NCBI GenBank assembly: GCA_944326335.1
Contig: CALVDM010000007.1
Location: 1-64,000, forward strand
Direction of reading: 5' to 3'
Source of the DNA: an uncultured Bacteroidales bacterium
GTDB lineage: Bacteria > Bacteroidota > Bacteroidia > Bacteroidales > UBA932
DNA length: 64,000 nt
Shown: positions 1 through 7,419 of the stretch, piece after piece
How positions within the stretch are numbered: position 1 is the first letter of the stretch
Layout: every line of letters begins with the position of its first letter
Notes under the pieces: generated by a model
Seen by the model: the letters and a program-made list of their open reading frames with translations, nothing else
What the model was told of the DNA's origin: nothing
Database searches by the model: none
Translations under genes and position numbers: made by a program

Positions 1-1616
1 ACGTACTGCGAGAACGGAGTGTTCCATATCATGCCGGCTCCGTCACTGTCCTTTTTCATCAGAGGCTTGAACGCGCTAAGGACATTGCCTGCTATGTCTG
101 CCTGGAAACGCACGTAGAAGAACGACGTCTTCGGCACCACATCGGTGTCGGTGCTGTAATATATAGTCGCTCCAGACCCGAGGTCGAAGTGGTTCTGGTA
201 CGCGTTCCTCATGAACGGGTCCCTGGAAAGGGTGTTGAAGAAACTCTGGTCGAGGTCGAAAAGCCGCACCACATTGAACTGCAGGGGGTAGAACTGGTAG
301 AAAAGCCTGCCCCTGCTGCTGCCGCTGTAACCGTAGGACATGGATATTATGTTTCTCGTGTATTCAGGACGGCTCTGGTAATTGTACGAGAAATTTATCT
401 CGGTCCTCGGCACTGGACCCGGGAAAAACCGGTACGGCAGAAGGAAGAACTTTGGAAAGCTGAGTCCCGCAGAGACTCCGAACTCGTTCGAGCGGATGGC
501 GTCATTGAACTTGAACTGGAAATTGCCCATGAACCCGAGGTTGAGCCATTCACCGCCCCTGAATATGTTCTTGTGGTAGTATGACAGCTGCGGGGAGACC
601 CCGAACAGTCCCGAGGAGTTGGACGAGGCCTCCACGTTCAGCTTGAAACCCTGCAGCTTCGACTGGGACAGGTTAATTGCGCAGTCCACGATATTGGTAT
701 CCTTCTGGGTCATGGCCACGTTTACACTGCTGAACACCCTGAGGGCCGACAGCCTGTTGTACGACGTGCTCACGAGCCGCTCGCTGTACATGTCCCCCGG
801 CCTTATCACGTTCAGGTCCGTGAGCACCTTCTCCCTGAACTTCAGGTCTGCCGGATAGGATATCGAGACATCGCCGATCCTGAACCGGCACAGCGGCCTT
901 GCATCGGCAGGAGTCTCGTTTCTCGTATAATCCCTGACCTGCATGTCAAGTATGGCAGAATCCGGGCATGAGAGGGTGTCCGCCTCGAAGAAGAAATAGT
1001 TCTTGTTGAAGGAGAAGAACCCCCTGTTCTTCATGTATGATGTTATCCTGTCCGTCTCGGCATCGAGCAGGCTCTCGGACAGAGGCATGCCGGGGCTGAG
1101 ATTCATCGATGCGGTGTCCCTGTAGAATTCCTCAGCGAAATCCCCGTCCGGCACCGATATGTCTATCTGCTTTATGGGATACTGCTTCCCGAGGGTGACT
1201 TCATAGTCCACGTATGCGCGGCGTTTCTTCACCTTAATGGAAGTCTTGACGGAGGAATTGAAATATCCGAGGTATTCGAGGTGCTTGGTGATGTTCTCGA
1301 CTGAGCTCTCGACCATTTCAGGGTCATACACGACCGGGGCGACGCCTATCTTCTGCACGAACTTGTCCCAGCCCTTCCCCTTGCCGTTGGTCCAGTTGTA
1401 GACATTCAGGAAAGGGTTCCAGCCGAATATCAGATAGGAGTTCGGCTTCTGCTTCAGGTACGGCTCAATCATGCCGGTGTTGAAGGATTTGTCGTTCACG
1501 ACCTCCAGATTGTTCCTGGCAAGCCGGAATTCACCGTCCTGCAACACCCTCGTGGTGCTGCATGAGCAGATTAAAACGAGCAAGACGCCCGCGGCAAGCC
1601 AGCTGTTACGCCCCAT
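1..1616 (-). CDS. tamL: TamL-type BamA/TamA-family outer-membrane lipoprotein (partial, 3' end outside window)
   Basis: The reading frame starts at 1616 and runs off the left edge, so about 538 residues are visible. The N-terminus MGRNSWLAAGVLLVLICSCS is a lipoprotein signal with the lipobox before the Cys near residue 18-19. POTRA-like segments follow (for example VPDGDFAEEFYRDT, and PADLKFREKVLTDLNVIRPG before YNRLSALRVFSSVN), then Tyr/Phe-rich strands of a 16-strand barrel (NFSYNYQSRPEYTRNIISMS). A lipidated TamA-like protein is the Bacteroidetes form called TamL, which works with TamB in outer-membrane and surface-lipoprotein biogenesis. The barrel end is missing here. TrmH-family genes are common neighbours of tamL in Bacteroidetes, as here. 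Confident about the family, less about TamL versus another BamA paralogue. Confidence 0.8.
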   Translation of the reverse strand, partial: MGRNSWLAAGVLLVLICSCSTTRVLQDGEFRLARNNLEVVNDKSFNTGMIEPYLKQKPNSYLIFGWNPFLNVYNWTNGKGKGWDKFVQKIGVAPVVYDPEMVESSVENITKHLEYLGYFNSSVKTSIKVKKRRAYVDYEVTLGKQYPIKQIDISVPDGDFAEEFYRDTASMNLSPGMPLSESLLDAETDRITSYMKNRGFFSFNKNYFFFEADTLSCPDSAILDMQVRDYTRNETPADARPLCRFRIGDVSISYPADLKFREKVLTDLNVIRPGDMYSERLVSTSYNRLSALRVFSSVNVAMTQKDTNIVDCAINLSQSKLQGFKLNVEASSNSSGLFGVSPQLSYYHKNIFRGGEWLNLGFMGNFQFKFNDAIRSNEFGVSAGLSFPKFFLLPYRFFPGPVPRTEINFSYNYQSRPEYTRNIISMSYGYSGSSRGRLFYQFYPLQFNVVRLFDLDQSFFNTLSRDPFMRNAYQNHFDLGSGATIYYSTDTDVVPKTSFFYVRFQADIAGNVLSAFKPLMKKDSDGAGMIWNTPFSQY

Positions 1617-1667
1617 ATCCCAAATATCCTGTTCCCTCCTGCACCGGATGCAATCCGGCATGACTTG

Positions 1668-1700
1668 CAAATTTAAGAATCTGTTTTGATTTTACGCAAA
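1668..1700 (-). promoter_or_regulatory. Predicted promoter of tamL
   Basis: Read on the minus strand, TAAATTTG (1668-1675) matches the Bacteroidetes -7 consensus TAnnTTTG, with TTTG (1697-1700) 21 bases upstream as the -33 element. The short leader also carries a perfect 6-bp hairpin (CCGGAT/ATCCGG, 1644-1658). No experimental support. Confidence 0.55.
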
Positions 1701-1777
1701 ATTTCTTTCACGGATACCGGCTCTGCAAAATCGTTCCAAAAAATCGGTTACAGTATAGGATTGACGGATTTAAATCA

Positions 1778-1785
1778 TATATTTG
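1778..1785 (+). promoter_or_regulatory. Predicted -7 element for the arginine decarboxylase gene
   Basis: TATATTTG matches TAnnTTTG. No good -33 TTTG is seen at the usual spacing. The inferred leader of about 65 bases contains a perfect 6-bp hairpin (AATCCG 1800-1805 / CGGATT 1813-1818). Confidence 0.45.
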
Positions 1786-1857
1786 CACCCGGAAAAACGA
1801 ATCCGCCCGAGACGGATTGCATAAAAAAGGACAAACTGACTTAATTACATTGTCGAA

Positions 1858-3252
1858 ATGAAGAACAAGTACATCGACCTGATTGACCAGACATTCGAAT
1901 TTCCGCAGGATGAATTCAAGGTGGAGGACGGAGAGCTCTACTTCCACGGGATAAGCATGATGGACATAATCAACCAGTACGGGACGCCGCTGAAAATCAC
2001 ATATCTGCCGAAGATATCATCCCAGATACAGCGTGCCAAGAGGATGTTCAACGTAGCCATGGCAAAAGCCGACTACAAGGGCAGCTACCACTACTGCTAC
2101 TGTACCAAGAGTTCACATTTCGAATTTGTCCTGAGGGAAGCCCTGAAGAACGACATACACATCGAGACATCGTCAGCCTTCGACCTGAACCTCATAGAGG
2201 GGCTCGAGTCGGAAGGGATTGTGAACAGGGACCTCTATATAATATGCAACGGCTTCAAGAAACCGGCATACATCGAGAACATCGCGAATTTCGCAAACTC
2301 CGGATGGCACAACATCATCCCTGTCCTGGACAACATGCACGAGCTCCAGGACCTGGACGCCCTGGTGAACGGGCCTATAAACATCGGCATCAGGATAGCT
2401 TCCGAGGAAGAGCCTAATTTCGAGTTCTATACATCCAGGCTCGGGATACGGTACAGCGACATACTCCCGTTCTACGAGAACATAATAAGCAAGAGCAGCA
2501 AGTTCCATCTCAAGATGCTCCACTTCTTCATCAACACCGGAATCCGGGACACGGCATACTACTGGAACGAGCTTGCAAAATGCGTCAACGTCTACTGCGA
2601 CCTCAAGATGATATGCCCGGAACTTGATTCCCTGAACATCGGAGGAGGTTTCCCGATAAAGAATTCGCTTGCAATGGATTTCGACTACGAGTACATGGCA
2701 GAGGAAATCATCCTGCAGATAAAGACGATGTGCAACGCACGCGGCGTCGCCGAACCGAACATTTTCACGGAGTTCGGCAGCTTCACCGTCGGGGAATCGG
2801 GGGCGACCATATTCCAGGTCCTCGACATGAAGCAGCAGAACGACAGGGAAAGATGGTACATGATTGACAGCTCGTTCATGACCACGCTGCCAGACACATG
2901 GGGCATAAAGCAGCGTTTCATCCTCCTTCCGATAAACAAGTGGAACGAAAAGTACCAGAGGGTCTTCCTGGGCGGCCTCACATGCGACAGCCAGGACTAC
3001 TACAATGCTGATTCTCATGCGAATGCCATCTTCCTTCCGATAATGGAAGACCGCAAGGACCCTCTATACATAGGATTTTTCCACACGGGAGCCTATCAGG
3101 AATCCATTTCCGGTTTCGGAGGACTCCAGCACTGCCTCCAGCCTGCGCCGAAATACATAATTATCGACAGGGACGAGAACGGTGAATACTTTACCAAGCT
3201 GTTCAGCAAGGAGCAGACATACAAGTCCATGCTGAAAATCCTCGGATACTGA
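1858..3252 (+). CDS. speA: Biosynthetic arginine decarboxylase, Bacteroidetes type (PLP fold III)
   Basis: The 464-residue protein has the layout of alanine-racemase-fold decarboxylases: a candidate PLP-binding Lys84 in YCTKSSH, the phosphate-binding glycine loop GGGFP at 262-266, and a C-terminal active-site motif CDSQDYY at 376-382. It is much shorter than the roughly 650-residue E. coli SpeA and looks like the compact Bacteroidetes enzyme annotated as arginine decarboxylase, which would feed agmatine to polyamine synthesis. The usual HxHxGS and EPGR motifs appear as LHFFINTG (221-228) and EFGSFTVG (305-312). Specificity (arginine versus diaminopimelate or carboxynorspermidine) is inferred. 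The stop overlaps the next start by one base. Confidence 0.75.
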   Translation: MKNKYIDLIDQTFEFPQDEFKVEDGELYFHGISMMDIINQYGTPLKITYLPKISSQIQRAKRMFNVAMAKADYKGSYHYCYCTKSSHFEFVLREALKNDIHIETSSAFDLNLIEGLESEGIVNRDLYIICNGFKKPAYIENIANFANSGWHNIIPVLDNMHELQDLDALVNGPINIGIRIASEEEPNFEFYTSRLGIRYSDILPFYENIISKSSKFHLKMLHFFINTGIRDTAYYWNELAKCVNVYCDLKMICPELDSLNIGGGFPIKNSLAMDFDYEYMAEEIILQIKTMCNARGVAEPNIFTEFGSFTVGESGATIFQVLDMKQQNDRERWYMIDSSFMTTLPDTWGIKQRFILLPINKWNEKYQRVFLGGLTCDSQDYYNADSHANAIFLPIMEDRKDPLYIGFFHTGAYQESISGFGGLQHCLQPAPKYIIIDRDENGEYFTKLFSKEQTYKSMLKILGY

Positions 3253-3992
3253 TGAAAATATCCAATGCGGAAATAAAGAGGATAAGGTCCCTGGCCCAGA
3301 AGAAATTCAGGGACGTGTCCGGGGCATTCATAGTCGAAGGGGAAAAGATGGTCTCGGAGGCGCTTGCTTCCGGGTTCGAAGTCGAGGAGGTCTATCGGAA
3401 AGACGAGATAGGCGAAGAAGCCATGTCAAGGATAAGCCTGCTCTCGTCGCCTTCGCCCGTGCTTGCCATAGTGAGAAAACCCTCCGACACTGACTCGGGA
3501 CTTTCAGGCCTCGGACTGTCGTCCGGACTGTATCTGGCCCTCGACTCAATCCGCGACCCGGGGAATCTCGGGACAATACTGAGGGCTGCCGACTGGTTCG
3601 GGGTGGATGCGGTGTTCGCATCTGCAGACACTGTGGACGTATTCAATCCAAAAGTTGTCCAGTCCACCATGGGAGCCATCTTCAGGGTCAGATTCCGCTA
3701 CGCCTCGATACCTGAGGTATGCACCTCTTTCCTCGAATCAGGAGGCAGGGTGTACGGCACCTTCCTGAACGGCAGCGACATATATTCCGCAGACATCGCA
3801 ACCGGCAGAGACTTCCCTGTGCTCATGGTCACCGGCAACGAAGCAGACGGAATATCGCCGGAAGTCTCCTCACTGTGCAGCGACCGGCTGTTCATCCCGC
3901 CATATCCTGTCGGGGAACCAGGCTCGGAATCCCTGAATGCGGCCACGGCCACGGCAATCGCCTTGTCGGAGTTCCGCCGCCGGGCAAGATGA
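3252..3992 (+). CDS. TrmH/SpoU-family RNA 2'-O-methyltransferase
   Basis: The 246-residue protein shows an N-terminal substrate-binding segment (MKISNAEIKRIRSLAQKKFR) and the three SPOUT knot motifs: SIRDPGNLGTILRAADWFG, VTGNEADGIS, and IPPYPVGEPGSESLN followed by a helix. It should use S-adenosylmethionine to methylate a ribose in rRNA or tRNA; the target cannot be read from sequence. The start overlaps the stop of the decarboxylase gene as TGATG, so the two are probably translationally coupled. Confidence 0.85.
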   Translation: MKISNAEIKRIRSLAQKKFRDVSGAFIVEGEKMVSEALASGFEVEEVYRKDEIGEEAMSRISLLSSPSPVLAIVRKPSDTDSGLSGLGLSSGLYLALDSIRDPGNLGTILRAADWFGVDAVFASADTVDVFNPKVVQSTMGAIFRVRFRYASIPEVCTSFLESGGRVYGTFLNGSDIYSADIATGRDFPVLMVTGNEADGISPEVSSLCSDRLFIPPYPVGEPGSESLNAATATAIALSEFRRRAR

Positions 3993-4027
3993 CGGGCACA
4001 GGAGTCTTATTCCGCATCCGGAGATTG

Positions 4028-4936
4028 TCAGTCAATACCCGAGAGGGTGATGTCCCCGTCAACCGTACCCTGAGGTTTCCAGCCTTCTATCTGAACACCG
4101 TCCATGACTATCCCGTCCTTTGAGACAGTGATGCGTACTTTCAGGCTGCATCCGCCTTCAAGCACTGACAGCGGCTCGCCTTCCGATGTCTTGGATGGCA
4201 GGCTGAATGTCTTTACAATGGAGCCGCACGTGATTTTCAGAAAAACATTGTCCTTGTCCTGCGGGACCAGAAGGAAAGAGACCGGACTTCCTGTCGCGCT
4301 TTCATACTCTGCAGGAACCGAGCCGGAGCCGTCCTTTATCTTCCCTTCCATCATGTCCACGACACAGGACGAGAGGGCCGTGAGAACTGTCCCGACGCCG
4401 TCCAGTTCTTCTTCCGCCACGGAACCGTCCGAGACATACTCCACTTCGAGCTTGTGCATGGCATGTGAAAAGACAAGCGGCACGGCACTGGAGGAACCGT
4501 AATCCACAGCCACAGACTTCGCAAGGAGCAGGTCTGCATTCCCGGAAGCCGTGAAAGTGAACTGTCCGTCATCACCTGCCTCATGCACCGGATAGCATCC
4601 CGTGAAGCTGACCTTTCCTCCGGCAGGCAGACCGAGACCGTCCCAGTAAAGGACGGTTTCCCCCACGGTATAGTCAATGTCCGCCATAGCATCCGCCTCG
4701 CCACAGACGTTCAGGGAGAATACATCTCCAGGCGAAAAATTGCCTGAACCGTCCTCTCCCAGGCCGGGAGCCTTGGTAAGTGCAGATATCGATGTCTGCA
4801 GGCGTATTTCCTGCCCTTGCCCGTCCGGCCGGTCAATCTGGACGGAATCCTTGAGACATGATGTCAACGCCATGGCCATAATGGCTGCGGCACCGAATAA
4901 ATTCCTGTATCCTGACATATTCATGTTATCATGCAT
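4028..4936 (-). CDS. Fimbrillin-family (Mfa-like) lipoprotein
   Basis: This is a 302-residue lipoprotein with signal MSGYRNLFGAAAIMAMALTSC and the lipobox LTSC. Alternative starts lie at 4924 and 4918. The body has fimbrillin-like features: a Thr/Lys stretch after the lipid anchor (ISALTKAP), a GDVFSLNV segment, YWDG, a conserved FSHAMHKLEVEY block and a final IEGWKPQGTVDGDITL strand, typical of Bacteroidales fimbrillin-like proteins. It lies 12 bases after the IdeS-like protease gene, whose N-terminal domain has the same FxHxMH(K/R)L block, so both are probably exported together to the surface. It may be a pilus tip or anchor subunit or a stand-alone surface lipoprotein; no other pilus genes are nearby. 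Confidence 0.72.
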   Translation of the reverse strand: MHDNMNMSGYRNLFGAAAIMAMALTSCLKDSVQIDRPDGQGQEIRLQTSISALTKAPGLGEDGSGNFSPGDVFSLNVCGEADAMADIDYTVGETVLYWDGLGLPAGGKVSFTGCYPVHEAGDDGQFTFTASGNADLLLAKSVAVDYGSSSAVPLVFSHAMHKLEVEYVSDGSVAEEELDGVGTVLTALSSCVVDMMEGKIKDGSGSVPAEYESATGSPVSFLLVPQDKDNVFLKITCGSIVKTFSLPSKTSEGEPLSVLEGGCSLKVRITVSKDGIVMDGVQIEGWKPQGTVDGDITLSGID

Positions 4937-4948
4937 TTGGTTTGATTT

Positions 4949-6772
4949 TCACATCCGTGCGACCTCCGGAAACGCAGCCTCCCAGACTTCGCGGCCGAGG
5001 TCCACGGTAGTCACCGCGCTTATCGAATACGCATTCGTGGTTCCCATGTACACTCTCCCGGTAACTTCATCGTATCTTATCGGGGTCCTTATGCACCTGT
5101 GCCTCTGGAAATTTCCGCCTCCGTTTACTTCGTACCGGAAATGGTCGTTGCTGTCGACGTAATATATGGCGGAGACATAGCCGTCATCTCCGAATTCCAC
5201 GCCCCAGACGACCATGGAATGGATTGAGCCGCCGCCTGTATGAATCGACTGCGTGATTCCTATCGCACGGTCGTTCTCGAGAGCCTCCTTGACGAGAGAG
5301 TTGAAGACAGGCTTGTCGGAAAACCTTCTGTCCGTCACAGCAAGATTCACGTTGTCAAAGAGTTCCGTGAAATATCCGTTGAAATCGTCATCTATGCTGC
5401 TGCTGTTGAGAGGGACCCCTTCCAGGCCGTTTATGAACCAGTTGACACCCGATGACGACACCCCGCCGACATTCCGGCATATCCTGCGGAAGAGGTCGAA
5501 CACTTCGCTGCCTGTGCCTTCGCCGGTGAAATCCGCCGACGGGCGCGGATAGATGTAATCCTCCGGATTCCCGTATTTGCGGTCGTAGGCTTCGATATAG
5601 TGTCTGTTGTGGTACATCCACCAGTGTATCAAATCGGATGCGGAAGCTGCCCAGCACAGGTTGCTGTCATGGTAACCCGGACGGTCGTTGTTGCTCGACG
5701 GATTGTCCTTGTCGCAGTCAAACCACATGCTTCCCGGCATCCAGCTGAGATACATGAAAGTCTTTTCCTTGAACCAGACTCCTTCGGGGAACTCTTCCGG
5801 GAAGAGGGATGAGTATTCCTTTACGGACTCTTCATTGTCTCTCGGATATACCGGTGCATCGACGCCGTAGACCCAGCAGGTCCTGCCTGCATATTCAGGG
5901 TCGGGTTCCATGTCGGAGCCCGGGTCAGGGTCCGGGTCAGGAGTGACCGAGCCGTCGCCGAGCCTGAGATTCAGTGTGGTTTCCATACCGCACTGCAGGG
6001 AAGCATACTCCCCTATCTTCTCCGGAGCCTTGTAGACTGCTGTCTTTCCTCCGGACGACACTTCCACCCATCCTGTCCTGTAGGCAGACAGCTCGGACGG
6101 GAACAGCATGGCAGAATACCGCCCCTTTTCCAGCGTCTTCGGCGTGATGCTCTCCTTGTCCCCCGTCGTGGCGTTCAATGTGCCGAGATAGATGGAGAAA
6201 GACCCTTCAGTCTCATTTATTATCTTCACGGAAATGTCGTCCGGCACGGTGCCGTTCCCGTCCGAGACATTGATGTTCAGGCGGTGCATCCCGTGGATGA
6301 AAGGCAGTTCTATTCTGTTTCCCGGGAGGGCGTCCATGTCGACTGTCTTGTGGGACCACAGCATGTCCGAAGCCTCGTAGCCTTCGCCCGACTGGTCGGC
6401 CATGACCTTGTGTTCATGACGGTTCATGACCGGGTCCACGTCATCTCTTGCCGGATAATAGGCGGACAGCGTCACTTTCCCTGTGCCGATGTCGCTTTTC
6501 CTGAGGTCCGGAGTCCATTTGCCGTTCTCCATGGTCAGTATGATGTGTCTTGTCGGAGAACCGTAGACATAGAGCCCGACCCTGTCTCCGTCCGTAAAAG
6601 TGCCGGTGCCGTCCCAGGAGATGTCGGACTTGCTTTCCGGTGATGTCCCGGTGAAGACGAAATCGACATAGCCGTCCCCGGAAAGAGGACCGGCCTCGTC
6701 AATCTCCTGACATCCGTGCCAGACGGCAGCCGACATGACTGCTGATAATATTATGTATGCTGTCCTTTTCAT
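4949..6772 (-). CDS. Surface lipoprotein with fimbrillin-like N-domain and IdeS/Mac-family (C66) cysteine protease domain
   Basis: The start at 6772 gives a 607-residue protein with signal MKRTAYIILSAVMSAAVWHGC; the frame stays open further upstream, but the promoter at 6794-6823 rules that out. Residues about 20-270 resemble a fimbrillin domain (LPFIHGMHRLNINV). A Pro/Asp-rich linker (PDPDPDPGSDMEPDPE) leads to a C-terminal domain matching streptococcal IdeS/Mac: LCWAASASDLIHWW with the predicted nucleophile Cys373, a Lys in FDCDKDN ten-odd residues before it, FINGLE, HSMVVWGVEF with His518, and AIYYVDSND with Asp540. The second Asp of the IdeS TDSD motif is Asn here (Asn542). IdeS cleaves the IgG hinge; the substrate of this enzyme is unknown. 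Probably co-transcribed with the downstream fimbrillin gene. Confidence 0.8.
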   Translation of the reverse strand: MKRTAYIILSAVMSAAVWHGCQEIDEAGPLSGDGYVDFVFTGTSPESKSDISWDGTGTFTDGDRVGLYVYGSPTRHIILTMENGKWTPDLRKSDIGTGKVTLSAYYPARDDVDPVMNRHEHKVMADQSGEGYEASDMLWSHKTVDMDALPGNRIELPFIHGMHRLNINVSDGNGTVPDDISVKIINETEGSFSIYLGTLNATTGDKESITPKTLEKGRYSAMLFPSELSAYRTGWVEVSSGGKTAVYKAPEKIGEYASLQCGMETTLNLRLGDGSVTPDPDPDPGSDMEPDPEYAGRTCWVYGVDAPVYPRDNEESVKEYSSLFPEEFPEGVWFKEKTFMYLSWMPGSMWFDCDKDNPSSNNDRPGYHDSNLCWAASASDLIHWWMYHNRHYIEAYDRKYGNPEDYIYPRPSADFTGEGTGSEVFDLFRRICRNVGGVSSSGVNWFINGLEGVPLNSSSIDDDFNGYFTELFDNVNLAVTDRRFSDKPVFNSLVKEALENDRAIGITQSIHTGGGSIHSMVVWGVEFGDDGYVSAIYYVDSNDHFRYEVNGGGNFQRHRCIRTPIRYDEVTGRVYMGTTNAYSISAVTTVDLGREVWEAAFPEVARM

Positions 6773-6793
6773 GTCTGCATTGCTTTGAGTCCG

Positions 6794-6823
6794 CAAAGAT
6801 AAGCTCATATCGCATTAAAACAA
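6794..6823 (-). promoter_or_regulatory. Predicted promoter of the IdeS-like protease/fimbrillin pair
   Basis: On the minus strand TATCTTTG (6794-6801) is preceded by TTG (6821-6823) at 19 bases. The start codon at 6772 leaves a short leader. It lies back to back with the tpx promoter. Confidence 0.6.
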
Positions 6824-6831
6824 GACTTGTC

Positions 6832-6862
6832 TTGCCTTTCCTGAAGAATTTTCATACTTTTG
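6832..6862 (+). promoter_or_regulatory. Predicted promoter of tpx and the following operon
   Basis: TACTTTTG (6855-6862) fits TAnnTTTG, with TTG (6832-6834) 20 bases upstream. The start codon of tpx is at 6884, a leader of roughly 15 bases. Confidence 0.6.
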
Positions 6863-6883
6863 GGAAAATTAAATACGAAAAAA

Positions 6884-7390
6884 ATGGCAACAGTGACATT
6901 CAAGGGAAGTCCGGTGCAATTATGCGGCGAACTTCCGAAAACCGGGGATGCAGCCCCCAAATTCGGAGGAGTCAAGGGAGACCTGACTACGGTACACCTG
7001 CCGGAGCTTCTGGGAAAGAAAGTGGTCCTCAATATTTTCCCGAGCCTCGACACACCTGTGTGCGCAGCATCGGTGAGGAGGTTCAACAAGGAAGCGGCAT
7101 CGCTCGAGAACGTTGTGGTGCTGTGCGTATCCAAGGACCTCCCGTTCGCCCAGTCGAGATTCTGCACGGCGGAAGGCATCGACAAGGTGGTGCCGCTTTC
7201 CGTTTTCAGATGCCGCCACTTCGATGAAAGATATGGACTGACGATGACCGACGGACCTCTCAAGGGGCTTCTCGCAAGGGCGGTAATCATAGTTGACGAA
7301 CAGGGGAAAATCATCTATGAGCAGCTTGTACCTGAAATAACGGAGGAGCCGGACTACGATGCCGCCCTCCATGCCCTGAAGCAGGACTGA
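6884..7390 (+). CDS. tpx: Thiol peroxidase (atypical 2-Cys peroxiredoxin)
   Basis: Starting at 6884 the product is 168 residues, the normal Tpx length, and begins MATVTFKGSPVQL as Tpx proteins do; extra in-frame codons upstream overlap the promoter. The peroxidatic Cys60 is in FPSLDTPVCAASVRRF and the resolving Cys94 in SRFCTAEGI, the usual Tpx spacing. It reduces hydrogen and alkyl peroxides with electrons from thioredoxin in the cytoplasm. It heads a plus-strand run with a 29-base gap to the next gene, so peroxide defence may be co-expressed with the receiver/PEP-synthase-like protein and the channel-like protein. Confidence 0.93.
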   Translation: MATVTFKGSPVQLCGELPKTGDAAPKFGGVKGDLTTVHLPELLGKKVVLNIFPSLDTPVCAASVRRFNKEAASLENVVVLCVSKDLPFAQSRFCTAEGIDKVVPLSVFRCRHFDERYGLTMTDGPLKGLLARAVIIVDEQGKIIYEQLVPEITEEPDYDAALHALKQD

Positions 7391-7419
7391 CCTGATAACC
7401 ACTCCATGCCGCCATCAAC

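Noticed and set aside
1786..1857. Possible riboswitch in the leader of the arginine decarboxylase gene
   Set aside because: Only one 6-bp hairpin is present; no known riboswitch consensus fits in so short a leader.
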